From: Clostridia bacterium
GTDB taxonomy: Bacteria; Bacillota; Peptococcia; Peptococcales; BICA1-8
Assembly: GCA_030154225.1 (NCBI GenBank)
Contig: JASKKI010000007.1
Location: 1 to 55,154 of the forward strand
Direction: 5' to 3'
DNA length: 55,154 bases
The translations under genes and the position numbers were made by a program. Numbering within the stretch: the first letter of the stretch is position 1; each line of letters starts with the position of its first letter. Positions 44,545 through 52,818 of the stretch are shown piece by piece. Under the pieces are notes generated by a model, which saw only the letters and a list, made by a program, of their open reading frames with translations, searched no databases and had not been told where the DNA came from.

Positions 44545-44790
44545 TATGAAGGGGAACAAGTACTTTAAGATCTAATTTCAGAGAGTTGGTGTTAGCTGAA
44601 AACCAACATTGGTTTTAAAGGAAATTCCGCCCTGGAGTGGGGTATGATGAATACTACCGGGTTAACATGTCCGTTATCGTGTTTATGAGTGAACTAATAG
44701 GTTTTATTTACTTATTAGTTAATTAGGGTGGCAACGCGGGTTAATAAGCTCGTCCCTGTAGAATAACTACAGTGGACGAGCTTTTATTGT
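44545..44790 (+). promoter_or_regulatory. T-box leader with terminator
   Basis: A tRNA-sensing T-box. AGAGAGTTGGTG and GCTGAAAACCAAC belong to stem I, GGAAATTCCGCCCTGGAGTG is the conserved 3' strand, AACTAATAG and CTTATTAGTT form stem III, and the T-box core AGGGTGGCAACGCGG lies at 44725-44739. The terminator AAGCTCGTCC...GGACGAGCTT with CTGTAG/CTACAG follows (44746-44786). The bulge reads TGGC, whose last base should pair with a G73 tRNA (Asn, Asp, or Trp class). The specifier triplet could not be fixed. The next gene downstream is a FAD oxidase, which is unusual. Confidence 0.88.
44746..44786 (+). terminator. T-box attenuator hairpin
   Basis: AAGCTCGTCC and GGACGAGCTT with the inner CTGTAG/CTACAG pairing give a stem of 16 bp, followed by TTATTGTTTTT. 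Mutually exclusive with the antiterminator containing the T-box core. Confidence 0.88.
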
Positions 44791-44956
44791 TTTTAAACTT
44801 TATAAAAATTTGTATTAAGTTTTCATAGAAATTAATTTGAAAATAAATAAAAATATATAATATTAAAAATTTTGGAATAATTTTGCAAATGACATATAAT
44901 TAAAAGGGGGTTTATGTATACAATATTCAAGTTTTTATTTTTTTGGAGGTGAGTAA

Positions 44957-46138
44957 ATGGTTAATATCAACATAATGTCTCCCGTGGACATTAGGGAATT
45001 GCAATCAACTATCCGAAAAGCAATTACAAACAAACAGAAAATTTTATTAAAAGAAAATCTAGAATTACAATCACTCCCTATAGATGCAAAAACCGTTATT
45101 TTAGACCTTTCTAGTTTTGATAAAATAATTGAATTAGATAAGGAAAATTTTACAGTAACCGTTGAAGGGGGAATTAATTTTCTGGAATTCCAAATTATGT
45201 TGGCCCAAAAGGGTTTTTTCTTCCCGCTAGATACCTATGCCAGTGCTAAGACCAGTTTATCCTATAATGTACTCCATGGACTTCCGTCATATACTTTAGG
45301 TGAATATGGAAATTACCGGGAATATGTACTGGGATTAGAGGCGGTTTTATTTAATGGGGATCATATCAAAATAGGTGGAAAAAACATTAAAAATGTATCT
45401 GGTCTAGATATAATAGGACTTTTAATTGGTTCTAAAGAGACTTTAGGAATCATTACTAAGCTTACTTTACGTTTACTTCCTTTTCCTGAGGAAAAACGAG
45501 TTCTTTTATTTAACTTTAAAGAACTGAAAACTGCCTTACATGTAACTAATCAACTAATTAATAAGGGTATAAATCCAGCTAAATTACATATTTTAAATGC
45601 TTCAGGTAATTCAATAATTAAAAATATTAATTTATCCAAATCTCCAGTAGTAATTGCAGAGATTGATGGCTTTAAGGCTTCACTTCCACGCCAATTAGAT
45701 GTATTTAAAGAAATAATTTCGGGACATATTTCTAATTTTAGTCTGGAAATAACTGATAATAATGAAATTACAAATTTCTGGAATAATTTTAGGGAAGCTC
45801 AATATCAAGCTTTAATTAATGTCCAAAATACAGTTTCTTTCAGTTGTATTATATCTGAAATTCCGGAAATGGTAGCAGAAATTGAAAAAGAGTTAGTAAA
45901 ATTTGAACAGGAATTTATTATACAAGTAAATGGAATTGTAGGAACTGGAATGGTGATTCCTTTAAAAAAAGTAGATAATGAGTGGATTAGTCAGGTAGCA
46001 AAGCTTATAGAAAAGTATGATGGTAAGGTATTAGGTAAAAAAAGTTTTGTAAACCAAGGTTTGAATACTATCCATAAGAAACTAATAGATGCTTTTGACC
46101 CTGCAAGAATTTCTTTTTTGGGGGGTGAAGAATTTTGA
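44957..46138 (+). CDS. FAD-binding oxidase subunit, GlcE-like
   Basis: A 393-residue flavoprotein with only the FAD_binding_4 half well conserved (FFPLDTYASAKTSLSYNVLH, GLPSYTLGEYGNYREYVLGL, IGLLIGSKETLGIITKLTLR). It lacks the GHAGDGN and GEHGVG motifs of GlcD, as expected for GlcE-type accessory subunits. The ATG follows GGAGGTGAGTAA. It overlaps the next gene by four bases and begins the operon behind the T-box. Confidence 0.85.
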   Translation: MVNINIMSPVDIRELQSTIRKAITNKQKILLKENLELQSLPIDAKTVILDLSSFDKIIELDKENFTVTVEGGINFLEFQIMLAQKGFFFPLDTYASAKTSLSYNVLHGLPSYTLGEYGNYREYVLGLEAVLFNGDHIKIGGKNIKNVSGLDIIGLLIGSKETLGIITKLTLRLLPFPEEKRVLLFNFKELKTALHVTNQLINKGINPAKLHILNASGNSIIKNINLSKSPVVIAEIDGFKASLPRQLDVFKEIISGHISNFSLEITDNNEITNFWNNFREAQYQALINVQNTVSFSCIISEIPEMVAEIEKELVKFEQEFIIQVNGIVGTGMVIPLKKVDNEWISQVAKLIEKYDGKVLGKKSFVNQGLNTIHKKLIDAFDPARISFLGGEEF

Positions 46139-47517
46139 AAGAAACCCAAATAAGTTTTCTTCGTAATATTGTTGGTAATAAAAATATATGTACGAATAAA
46201 GAGGAATTACTAGTTTATGAATATGATGCCACCCTTTTAAAAGGAGCTCCTGAAGTAATTGTATTTCCGGAAAATACTGAACAGGTATCAAATATTTTAG
46301 CATTTGCTTATCAAGAAGGCATTCCAGTAAATACAAGAGGTGCCGGAACAAACCTAAGTGGAGGAAGTATACCAGATCAGGGTGGTATAGCATTAGTCAT
46401 GACAAAAATGAATAAAGTGTTGGAAACAGATTTTAAAAATGGTGTTGTAGTAGTTGAACCAGGTGTTATTAATCAAGAACTACAAGATTATCTTATACCC
46501 CATGGGTATTATTACCCACCGGATCCTGCGAGTATGAAAGCTTGCACAATTGGAGGTAATATTGGTGAGTGTTCTGGTGGTCCTCGCTGTTTAAAATACG
46601 GAGTAACTAGAGATTATGTATTAGGAATGGAAATGGTTTTAGGTACAGGTGAGGTAGTAGTTATTGGGAGTAAACAACAAATGAATCCGGACCCGTTAGA
46701 TTTAGTCAAACTTATGGTAGGATCTGAAGGAACTTTAGGTGTTTTCACTAAATTATTTTTAAAAATCAAAAAAATACCGGAAGCTAAAAAAACAATGCTT
46801 TGTACTTTTAATAGTGTTAAAGATGCAAGTAAAACAGTGGCTAATATTATAAGTAGGGGTATAGTACCTACCACTTTGGAGATGATGGATAATCTTCTTA
46901 TTAATTGTGCGGAAGATTTTACCGGCTTAGGGTTAGATAGAAATGCCGATGCTCTATTATTAATTGAAGTTGATGGTTTTAAAGAAGAACTTGATGGACA
47001 GGTACAGGTAATAAAAGAAGTATGTGAGAAAAATTATGTCAAGGAATTCAAAATAGCCCAATCAGCTCAAGAAGTAGACCAGCTTTGGACTGCTAGAAGA
47101 ACGGTAATAGGTGCAGTTGCCAGAAAACGTCCTTCATATTCTTTGCAGGATGTTACCGTGCCCAGAAATAAATTACCTGATATCGTAGAAGCAATAGTTA
47201 ATATTTCCCAAAAATATAACTTACCTATTGGAGTTTTAGCCCATGCCGGTGATGGCAATCTTCATCCCTTAGTATTATTTGATGAACGAAATAAAGAAGA
47301 AGTCAAGAAGGTTCATGAGGCTGAATTTAACATTTGTAAAATAGCCCTTTCCTTAGGAGGTACATTAAGTGGTGAACATGGGATTGGTTTACTAAAGAAA
47401 CCTTACTTAAAACAAGAATTTTCCCCAGAGGTGTTAAAACTAAAAAAGCAAATAATGTTAGCATTTGATCCTAAAAATATCCTCAATCCTGATAAAATAC
47501 TGGAGGTGGGGAAATAG
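46135..47517 (+). CDS. FAD-linked 2-hydroxyacid oxidase, GlcD type (copy 2)
   Basis: A 460-residue catalytic flavoprotein, paralogous to the GlcD at 27382 over its entire length. FAD motif TRGAGTNLSGGSIPDQGGIA, PPDPASMKACTIGGNIGECS, the C-terminal LAHAGDGNLHPLVL and SGEHGIGLLKKPYLKQE are all intact. Substrate is a 2-hydroxyacid such as glycolate or D-lactate, but exact choice is unknown. TTG start after GGGGGGTGAAGAA. The operon GlcE-GlcD-GlcF layout suggests a membrane-associated or Etf-coupled oxidase. Confidence 0.92.
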   Translation: MKETQISFLRNIVGNKNICTNKEELLVYEYDATLLKGAPEVIVFPENTEQVSNILAFAYQEGIPVNTRGAGTNLSGGSIPDQGGIALVMTKMNKVLETDFKNGVVVVEPGVINQELQDYLIPHGYYYPPDPASMKACTIGGNIGECSGGPRCLKYGVTRDYVLGMEMVLGTGEVVVIGSKQQMNPDPLDLVKLMVGSEGTLGVFTKLFLKIKKIPEAKKTMLCTFNSVKDASKTVANIISRGIVPTTLEMMDNLLINCAEDFTGLGLDRNADALLLIEVDGFKEELDGQVQVIKEVCEKNYVKEFKIAQSAQEVDQLWTARRTVIGAVARKRPSYSLQDVTVPRNKLPDIVEAIVNISQKYNLPIGVLAHAGDGNLHPLVLFDERNKEEVKKVHEAEFNICKIALSLGGTLSGEHGIGLLKKPYLKQEFSPEVLKLKKQIMLAFDPKNILNPDKILEVGK

Positions 47518-48770
47518 TGAGTATTTTAAAAGAGGCCAAAAATTATGAATTATTAAATACCTGTAATAAATGTGGTTTTTGTGTGCAAAGTTGTAGTGTA
47601 TATAAAGAACATCTTAATGAGGCTTATGGTACAAGGGGAAGGCTGAGGTTAATTAAAGCGGTAGCTGATGGTGAGTTGGAAAGGACATCATTTTATGAAA
47701 AAATAATAAACAGTTGTTTAATGTGTGAAGAATGTTCAAAGAACTGTCCTAGTGGAGTGCAGGGTCATCTTTTGGTTCAAATGGCCCGAGAAGATTTGGC
47801 TAGAGAAAAAGGCTTACCTTTTACTAAGAAACTTCCATTAGAGAAAATACTACCTAATAATAAATTGAGAAGTTTTTCATTTAAGTCTTTTAGGAACTTT
47901 AAGAATATAGTTATTCGGCCTATCCCTTCTCTTCATAGTATAAGAGGGATAAATATAAATTCTGTAAACATTGAAAAAGAGGATTTCCTTACAAGCTATA
48001 AACCTCTCGAAGTTTCTAAAAATTCAAAGTTTAAGGTTGGCTTTTTTGTAGGCTGCTTGATGAATCATACTATGAAAGAAGTAGCTCATTCCATTGTAAG
48101 AGTATTGGTGAATGAGGGTTGTGAAGTACTTGCTCCTCAAGAACAACGCTGTTGCGGAACGCCTGCCCATACTTATGGACACTCAAAAATAACCAGGGAA
48201 TTAGCCCTGCATAATATGCGTTTATTCAATGAAATGAAGGTTGATGTAATTGTGACTGGATGTGCTTCCTGTGGCAATATGTTAAAAAATTATGCTAAAG
48301 TCTTTAAAGAGGACAATGAACTAAAGGATTTAACCTTGGAGTTTTCCGCTAAAGTAAGGGATATAACGGAATTTTTAATGGATGATTTAAAAATTTCTGT
48401 AAATAAAAATCGCAATAACTTGGTGGGAAAAGTAACCTATCATGATCCCTGTCATTTAGTCCGGGGACAAAATGTTACTTTACAGCCTAGAAAGATTCTT
48501 AGAGATATTAAAGGTATTGAATATATAGAAATGCCCGGTGCTAATAAATGTTGTGGAGCCAGTGGTATGTTTCAATATTTTTATCCTGAAGAATCAATGG
48601 CTATCAGTAATAAAAAAATTGAAAACATTAAAAAAACTAATGCTGATTATGTGGTAACAAATTGTCCGGCTTGTTATCATCGTCTTAAAGGAAACATAGA
48701 AGCAAACAAGTTGCCACAGAAGATTCTCCATATTATTGAACTTTTGGACCCTGGTAAACAAATTGTTTAA
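47517..48770 (+). CDS. Fe-S oxidoreductase subunit, GlcF type (copy 2)
   Basis: A 417-residue GlcF-type protein, paralogue of the one at 28762. The first cluster motif reads CNKCGFCVQSCSVY, with Ser in place of the usual Pro after the fourth cysteine; the second is CLMCEECSKNCPSG. Two CCG motifs follow (CCGTPAHTYG, CCGASGMFQYF). GTG start overlaps the preceding stop by one base, so the two are translationally coupled. Confidence 0.91.
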   Translation: MSILKEAKNYELLNTCNKCGFCVQSCSVYKEHLNEAYGTRGRLRLIKAVADGELERTSFYEKIINSCLMCEECSKNCPSGVQGHLLVQMAREDLAREKGLPFTKKLPLEKILPNNKLRSFSFKSFRNFKNIVIRPIPSLHSIRGININSVNIEKEDFLTSYKPLEVSKNSKFKVGFFVGCLMNHTMKEVAHSIVRVLVNEGCEVLAPQEQRCCGTPAHTYGHSKITRELALHNMRLFNEMKVDVIVTGCASCGNMLKNYAKVFKEDNELKDLTLEFSAKVRDITEFLMDDLKISVNKNRNNLVGKVTYHDPCHLVRGQNVTLQPRKILRDIKGIEYIEMPGANKCCGASGMFQYFYPEESMAISNKKIENIKKTNADYVVTNCPACYHRLKGNIEANKLPQKILHIIELLDPGKQIV

Positions 48771-48813
48771 TACAATAAATAATTAATTATTTCGGTTTTT
48801 TTTAAAATAACAA

Positions 48814-48840
48814 AGAACCCGACTTATGGTTTTGTTGACT
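48814..48840 (+). repeat. Partial copy of the rnpB 3' end
   Basis: AGAACCCGACTTATGG and TTTTGTTGACT together match the terminal 27 bases of rnpB (10190-10216) at 24 of 27 positions, in the same orientation, and like the original are followed at once by a strong terminator. No other part of RNase P RNA is present. Possible attachment-site scar. Confidence 0.65.
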
Positions 48841-48852
48841 AACCTATTATTC

Positions 48853-48893
48853 AAAGCGATAAATAATTTTGTAATTATTTATCGCTTTTTTTT
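48853..48893 (+). terminator. Strong terminator after the rnpB fragment
   Basis: AAAGCGATAAATAATT and AATTATTTATCGCTTT form a perfect 16-bp stem with a four-base loop, followed by a T run to 48893. It also closes the upstream GlcEDF operon. Confidence 0.9.
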
Positions 48894-48998
48894 GTCGCAC
48901 AGTTGATAGATATTATTAATTAGTACAAAGATACTAATTTTTATTAATTTGGACCAAGTAGAGGAATAATTCATTAAAAATATAGTAATAAGAGATAG

Positions 48999-49027
48999 TT
49001 GAGTAAAATGATAGGAATAGTTATAAT
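48999..49027 (+). promoter_or_regulatory. Sigma-A promoter of the iron transporter
   Basis: TTGAGT (48999-49004) and TATAAT (49022-49027) with a 17-base spacer. The predicted start falls on the edge of the Fur-type site at 49037-49051. Confidence 0.75.
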
Positions 49028-49036
49028 ATAAATAAA

Positions 49037-49051
49037 TGAAAATTATTATCA
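49037..49051. promoter_or_regulatory. Fur-type box
   Basis: TGAAAATTATTATCA fits the 7-1-7 inverted repeat TGATAAT-N-ATTATCA with one mismatch, just downstream of the -10 box of the iron transporter operon, where Fur binding would block transcription when iron is plentiful. Confidence 0.75.
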
Positions 49052-49153
49052 ATTGAATTAAGGAGGGGTAACCATTTAAAAGTAATATTAATTTCACGAT
49101 ACTAAGTGAAGTATGTTATTTATTTGGCTAATTAATAGAGGAGGCAGAAAAAG

Positions 49154-50254
49154 ATGAAAAAAAATTTCACCATTATTAGTTTGATTTTTCTACTGATTTT
49201 ATCACTGGCATTTCTTTCAGGTTGTTCAAGTCCTAAAGAGGAAGCTGTTGCAAATAATGAAAAAGTTGATGGAAATAATGAAAACACTGCTAATAATAAA
49301 AAAGGAGTAGTAAATCTCTATACAGACAGGCACTATGATACTGATGAACAGCTATTAAAAGTATTTACTGAAGAAACAGGAATAAAAGTAAATGTTGTTA
49401 AGGGAAAATCAGATGAATTAATTGAAAGACTGGCCAGAGAAGGTAAGGATACAGAAGCAGATTTGTTGATTACTGCTGATGCAGGAAGATTACATAGAGC
49501 AAAGGTACAAGAATTATTACAACCTGTATCCAGTGAAATTTTATTTAATAATGTCCCGGAAAACTTAAGGGATAGAGATAACCAGTGGTTTGGGTTAACT
49601 GTAAGAGGTAGGGTTTTAGTTTATTCTAAAGATAGAGTTAATCCTTCTGAGTTATCTACTTATGAAGATTTAACTAATTCCAAATGGAAAGGTAAAATAC
49701 TTGTCAGATCATCATCCAATATATATAATCAATCTTTATTGGCTTCTTTCATAGCTATTCACGGTGAAGAAAAGGCTAAAGAGTGGGCCAAAGGAATAGT
49801 AACAAACATGGCCAGAGAACCAAAAGGGAATGATAGAGCTCAAGCTACTGCTGTTGTTGCAGGAGAAGGAGATATTGCTATAATGAACACTTACTATATA
49901 GGAAAAATGTTAAACTCTTCTAATCCTGAAGAAGTAAAGGTAGCTCAAAACGTAGGTGTTTTCTTCCCGGATCAAGAGGGAACAGGAACTCATATAAATG
50001 TTAGTGGAGTTGGACTTACTAAATATGCAAAGAATAAAGAGAATGCAATTAAACTTATGGAATTCTTATCAAGTGAAAAAGCTCAAAAACAGTTTGCAGA
50101 AGCAAATTTTGAGTATCCGGCAAATCCTTCAGTAGAGCCTTCCGACTTGTTAAAGTCATGGGGAGAGTTTAAATCACAAAATATAAACCTATCTTTACTA
50201 GGAGAATATAACAATAAAGCAGTTGAAATATTTAATGAAGTTGGTTGGAAGTAA
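49154..50254 (+). CDS. Ferric iron ABC transporter substrate-binding lipoprotein (FbpA/FutA type)
   Basis: A 366-residue extracellular binding protein. A lipoprotein signal ends at LAFLSGCSSPKE (Cys near residue 25), followed by an Asn/Glu-rich linker. The mature domain begins VVNLYTDRHYDTDEQLLKVF, and the iron-binding tyrosine pair lies in IAIMNTYYIGKM. The family binds Fe(3+) at the membrane surface and delivers it to the permease encoded downstream. Preceded by a Fur-type site. A terminator hairpin immediately after probably keeps the binding protein in excess. Confidence 0.93.
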   Translation: MKKNFTIISLIFLLILSLAFLSGCSSPKEEAVANNEKVDGNNENTANNKKGVVNLYTDRHYDTDEQLLKVFTEETGIKVNVVKGKSDELIERLAREGKDTEADLLITADAGRLHRAKVQELLQPVSSEILFNNVPENLRDRDNQWFGLTVRGRVLVYSKDRVNPSELSTYEDLTNSKWKGKILVRSSSNIYNQSLLASFIAIHGEEKAKEWAKGIVTNMAREPKGNDRAQATAVVAGEGDIAIMNTYYIGKMLNSSNPEEVKVAQNVGVFFPDQEGTGTHINVSGVGLTKYAKNKENAIKLMEFLSSEKAQKQFAEANFEYPANPSVEPSDLLKSWGEFKSQNINLSLLGEYNNKAVEIFNEVGWK

Positions 50255-50255
50255 T

Positions 50256-50287
50256 AAAAAGCAGCCCCCGCCCCCGGGCTGCTTTTT
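50256..50287 (+). terminator. Partial terminator between binding protein and permease
   Basis: AAAAAGCAGCCC and GGGCTGCTTTTT form a perfect 12-bp stem around a C-rich loop, ending in five T. It should reduce read-through to the permease and ATPase. Confidence 0.85.
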
Positions 50288-50318
50288 AAAAAGATGTAAT
50301 ATGGAGGAAGTGTAGAAA

Positions 50319-51962
50319 TTGCTAAAAATCAATAAGGTTAAACAAAACCTGAACATCTGGTCAATTTGCAGCTTTATTTTTATAGTATTAATCATTTTGC
50401 CAAATTTAAATATTTTGCTTAATTTTTTCAGTTCACCCAATGAAAATTGGAATCATATTAAGGAATATCTATTAAAAGATTATATAGTTAATTCCTTAAA
50501 ACTGATTGCATTTACAGGTTTATTTACGATACTGATGGGGACAAGTTTGTCATGGTTAATCTCTGCATATGATTTTCCTTTTAGAGCATTTTTTAAATGG
50601 GCATTAATTTTGCCCCTGGCCATACCACCTTATATAGCAGCTTATACCTATAATGGATTATTAAATTATACTGGTGTTATTCAAAGTTTTTTAAGAAATT
50701 CTTTTAATATACAAGTTAATCAAAAGTATTTTGATATTATGTCTGAAAATGGTGCCATTTTTATTTTTACCATGTTTTTATTTCCCTATGTATATACCAT
50801 TACCAGATCTTTTTTAGAAAAACAATCTGCATCACTAATAGAAAATGCCAGGGTTTTAGGGAGAAATTCCTTGGAAATTTTTTTGTATGTAGTATTACCT
50901 GTCTCAAGGGCTGCGATTATTGGTGGAGTTAGTTTAGTTATCTTAGAAGTTTTAAATGATTATGGTGTTGTTAAATATTTTGGTATACCAACCTTTAGTA
51001 CAGCTATTTTCAAGACCTGGTTTGCCATGGGAGATATTGAATCAGCTGCTAGACTTTCTGCAATTTTAATGTTTATGGTCTTTACTCTTTTGGTATTGGA
51101 AAAATTTTTAAGAGGAAGAAAAAAGTTCAGTTATACTACTGCTGAGGTTAGACCTATTTCCCGTCAAAAGCTCAATAAAAGCACAGGAATATTAGCATTT
51201 ATTTACTGCCTGGTAATTTTTAGTCTTGGTTTTTTAATTCCTACTTTACAATTAGTTCACTGGAGTTTTCTTACCTATAGAAAGATTTTAAGTGTTAAAT
51301 TTTGGGGTCTTATGTTTAATTCTTTATCTATAGCACTATTTTCCGCCGGGCTTATTGTCATCATCGCTTTAATTCTTGCTAATTACTCTAGAATAAATGA
51401 AAACTTAATTTCCAAGCTATATTCCAAAATTACAGTGGTAGGTTATTCAATACCGGGAGCTGTAATAGCCATCGGTGTGATAGTTTTCTTTGTAAAGTTA
51501 GACAATAGTATGTATTGGTTATATAAACTACTAAATACGAATTCTGATAAACTAGTATTAAGTACAAGTATTATTATGCTTATTTTTGCTTATACAATAA
51601 GATTTTTAGCTATAGGTTATAATTCCATAGAATCGGGTTTTGAAAAAGTCGGCAAAAAGTTTTTTGAAGCATCAAGGACCCTGGGAATGACTACAACGGA
51701 GACCTTTTTAAAAGTAGATCTTCCAATGATTAAACCTGCCATTTTTAGTGGTTTTCTTCTGGTTTTTGTAGATATTTTAAAGGAATTACCTCTAACATTG
51801 ATTTTACGGCCTTTTAACTTTGATACTTTGGCTACCAAAGCTTTTGAATATGCTAATGATGAAATGATTCATGAAGCGGCTATATCTTCACTTATTATCA
51901 TCATTATAAGTGTTATTTTAATCTACTTCTTTTATAGAATTGGCGATAAGGAGGTAAATTAA
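50319..51962 (+). CDS. Ferric iron ABC transporter permease (FbpB type)
   Basis: A 547-residue fused permease with about 12 transmembrane helices and two EAA-type loops that dock on the ATPase (ENARVLGRNSLEIFLYVVLP and EASRTLGMTTTETFLKVDLP). Two-domain permeases of this length are typical of FbpB/SfuB. TTG start after GGAGGAAGTG. Confidence 0.93.
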   Translation: MLKINKVKQNLNIWSICSFIFIVLIILPNLNILLNFFSSPNENWNHIKEYLLKDYIVNSLKLIAFTGLFTILMGTSLSWLISAYDFPFRAFFKWALILPLAIPPYIAAYTYNGLLNYTGVIQSFLRNSFNIQVNQKYFDIMSENGAIFIFTMFLFPYVYTITRSFLEKQSASLIENARVLGRNSLEIFLYVVLPVSRAAIIGGVSLVILEVLNDYGVVKYFGIPTFSTAIFKTWFAMGDIESAARLSAILMFMVFTLLVLEKFLRGRKKFSYTTAEVRPISRQKLNKSTGILAFIYCLVIFSLGFLIPTLQLVHWSFLTYRKILSVKFWGLMFNSLSIALFSAGLIVIIALILANYSRINENLISKLYSKITVVGYSIPGAVIAIGVIVFFVKLDNSMYWLYKLLNTNSDKLVLSTSIIMLIFAYTIRFLAIGYNSIESGFEKVGKKFFEASRTLGMTTTETFLKVDLPMIKPAIFSGFLLVFVDILKELPLTLILRPFNFDTLATKAFEYANDEMIHEAAISSLIIIIISVILIYFFYRIGDKEVN

Positions 51963-52643
51963 TTGTTCATTGAAATTAAAGGCTTAAAATTTAAATATAA
52001 AAATTCTCAAGAAGAAACAATAAAGGATTTTACCCTTGATATTAAAAAAGGAGAAATAATTTCCATTTTGGGGCAAAGTGGTAGTGGTAAAAGTACTGTT
52101 CTCAGATTAGTTTCCGGTCTAGAAGTACCAAGTAGTGGAACCATAAAAATAGATAATAGAGTAATAGTTGATAACAATACCTTTCTATTCCCGGAAAAAA
52201 GAGGAATTGGCATGGTTTTTCAAGATTATGCTTTATTCCCCCATATGACTGTAGAAGGAAATATTAAGTTTGGCTTAAAAAATATGGATAAAAAAGAAAA
52301 GAACAAAAGGTTAGAAGAAGTTTTAGACTTAGTGAATTTAAAAGAATTTAAGGATAGATACCCCTATGAATTAAGTGGGGGACAGCAGCAGAGAGTAGCA
52401 CTGGCCAGGGCTTTAGCTCCCAAACCTTCTTTATTGTTATTAGATGAACCTTTTAGTAATCTGGATGCAGATTTGCAGATTGAAATTAGGGAAGAATTAA
52501 AAAAAATAATAAAACAAACAGGAATAACATCCATTTTTGTTACCCATGACAGGGATGATTCTAAAGCTTTAGCTGATAGAGTTGTAATTTTAGAAAATGG
52601 ACAAATTATTAATGTAGGAAATCCTAAAGAAGTTTTTGGATGA
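51963..52643 (+). CDS. Ferric iron ABC transporter ATPase (FbpC type), short form
   Basis: A 226-residue ATPase with Walker A GQSGSGKST, Q-loop MVFQDYALFPHMTVEGN, signature ELSGGQQQRVALARALA, Walker B LLLLDEPFSNLDADLQ, and switch His in VTHDRDDS. It lacks the C-terminal TOBE/regulatory domain (about 110 residues) of usual FbpC, so it is a minimal form, not an obvious truncation, because the frame ends neatly after the switch region. TTG start directly behind the permease stop. Confidence 0.93.
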   Translation: MFIEIKGLKFKYKNSQEETIKDFTLDIKKGEIISILGQSGSGKSTVLRLVSGLEVPSSGTIKIDNRVIVDNNTFLFPEKRGIGMVFQDYALFPHMTVEGNIKFGLKNMDKKEKNKRLEEVLDLVNLKEFKDRYPYELSGGQQQRVALARALAPKPSLLLLDEPFSNLDADLQIEIREELKKIIKQTGITSIFVTHDRDDSKALADRVVILENGQIINVGNPKEVFG

Positions 52644-52687
52644 ACATGTTTCAGTTAATGTTTGCTATAAATGATGATGGGAGTTTT

Positions 52688-52729
52688 TAATACCCTGGAT
52701 TACCAAATAGGTCTAATCCAGGGTTATTA
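52688..52729. terminator. Inverted repeat after the ABC ATPase gene
   Basis: TAATACCCTGGATTA and TAATCCAGGGTTATTA form a 15-base stem with a single bulge around an 11-base loop. The right arm is not followed by a T run, so it may be a weak terminator of the iron operon. Confidence 0.65.
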
Positions 52730-52818
52730 AGTAAGTATGGAAAATTAAATTAAAGGGGAAAAAAAATAAATATAGAAAATTTACATAACATTATTTATTT
52801 TTTGGGAGGGGAGCAACA

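Noticed and set aside
10217-48813. Phage or integrative element with its own integrase
   Set aside because: No integrase, recombinase, relaxase, or phage structural gene is present; only the IS3 fragment and the rnpB repeat hint at mobility.
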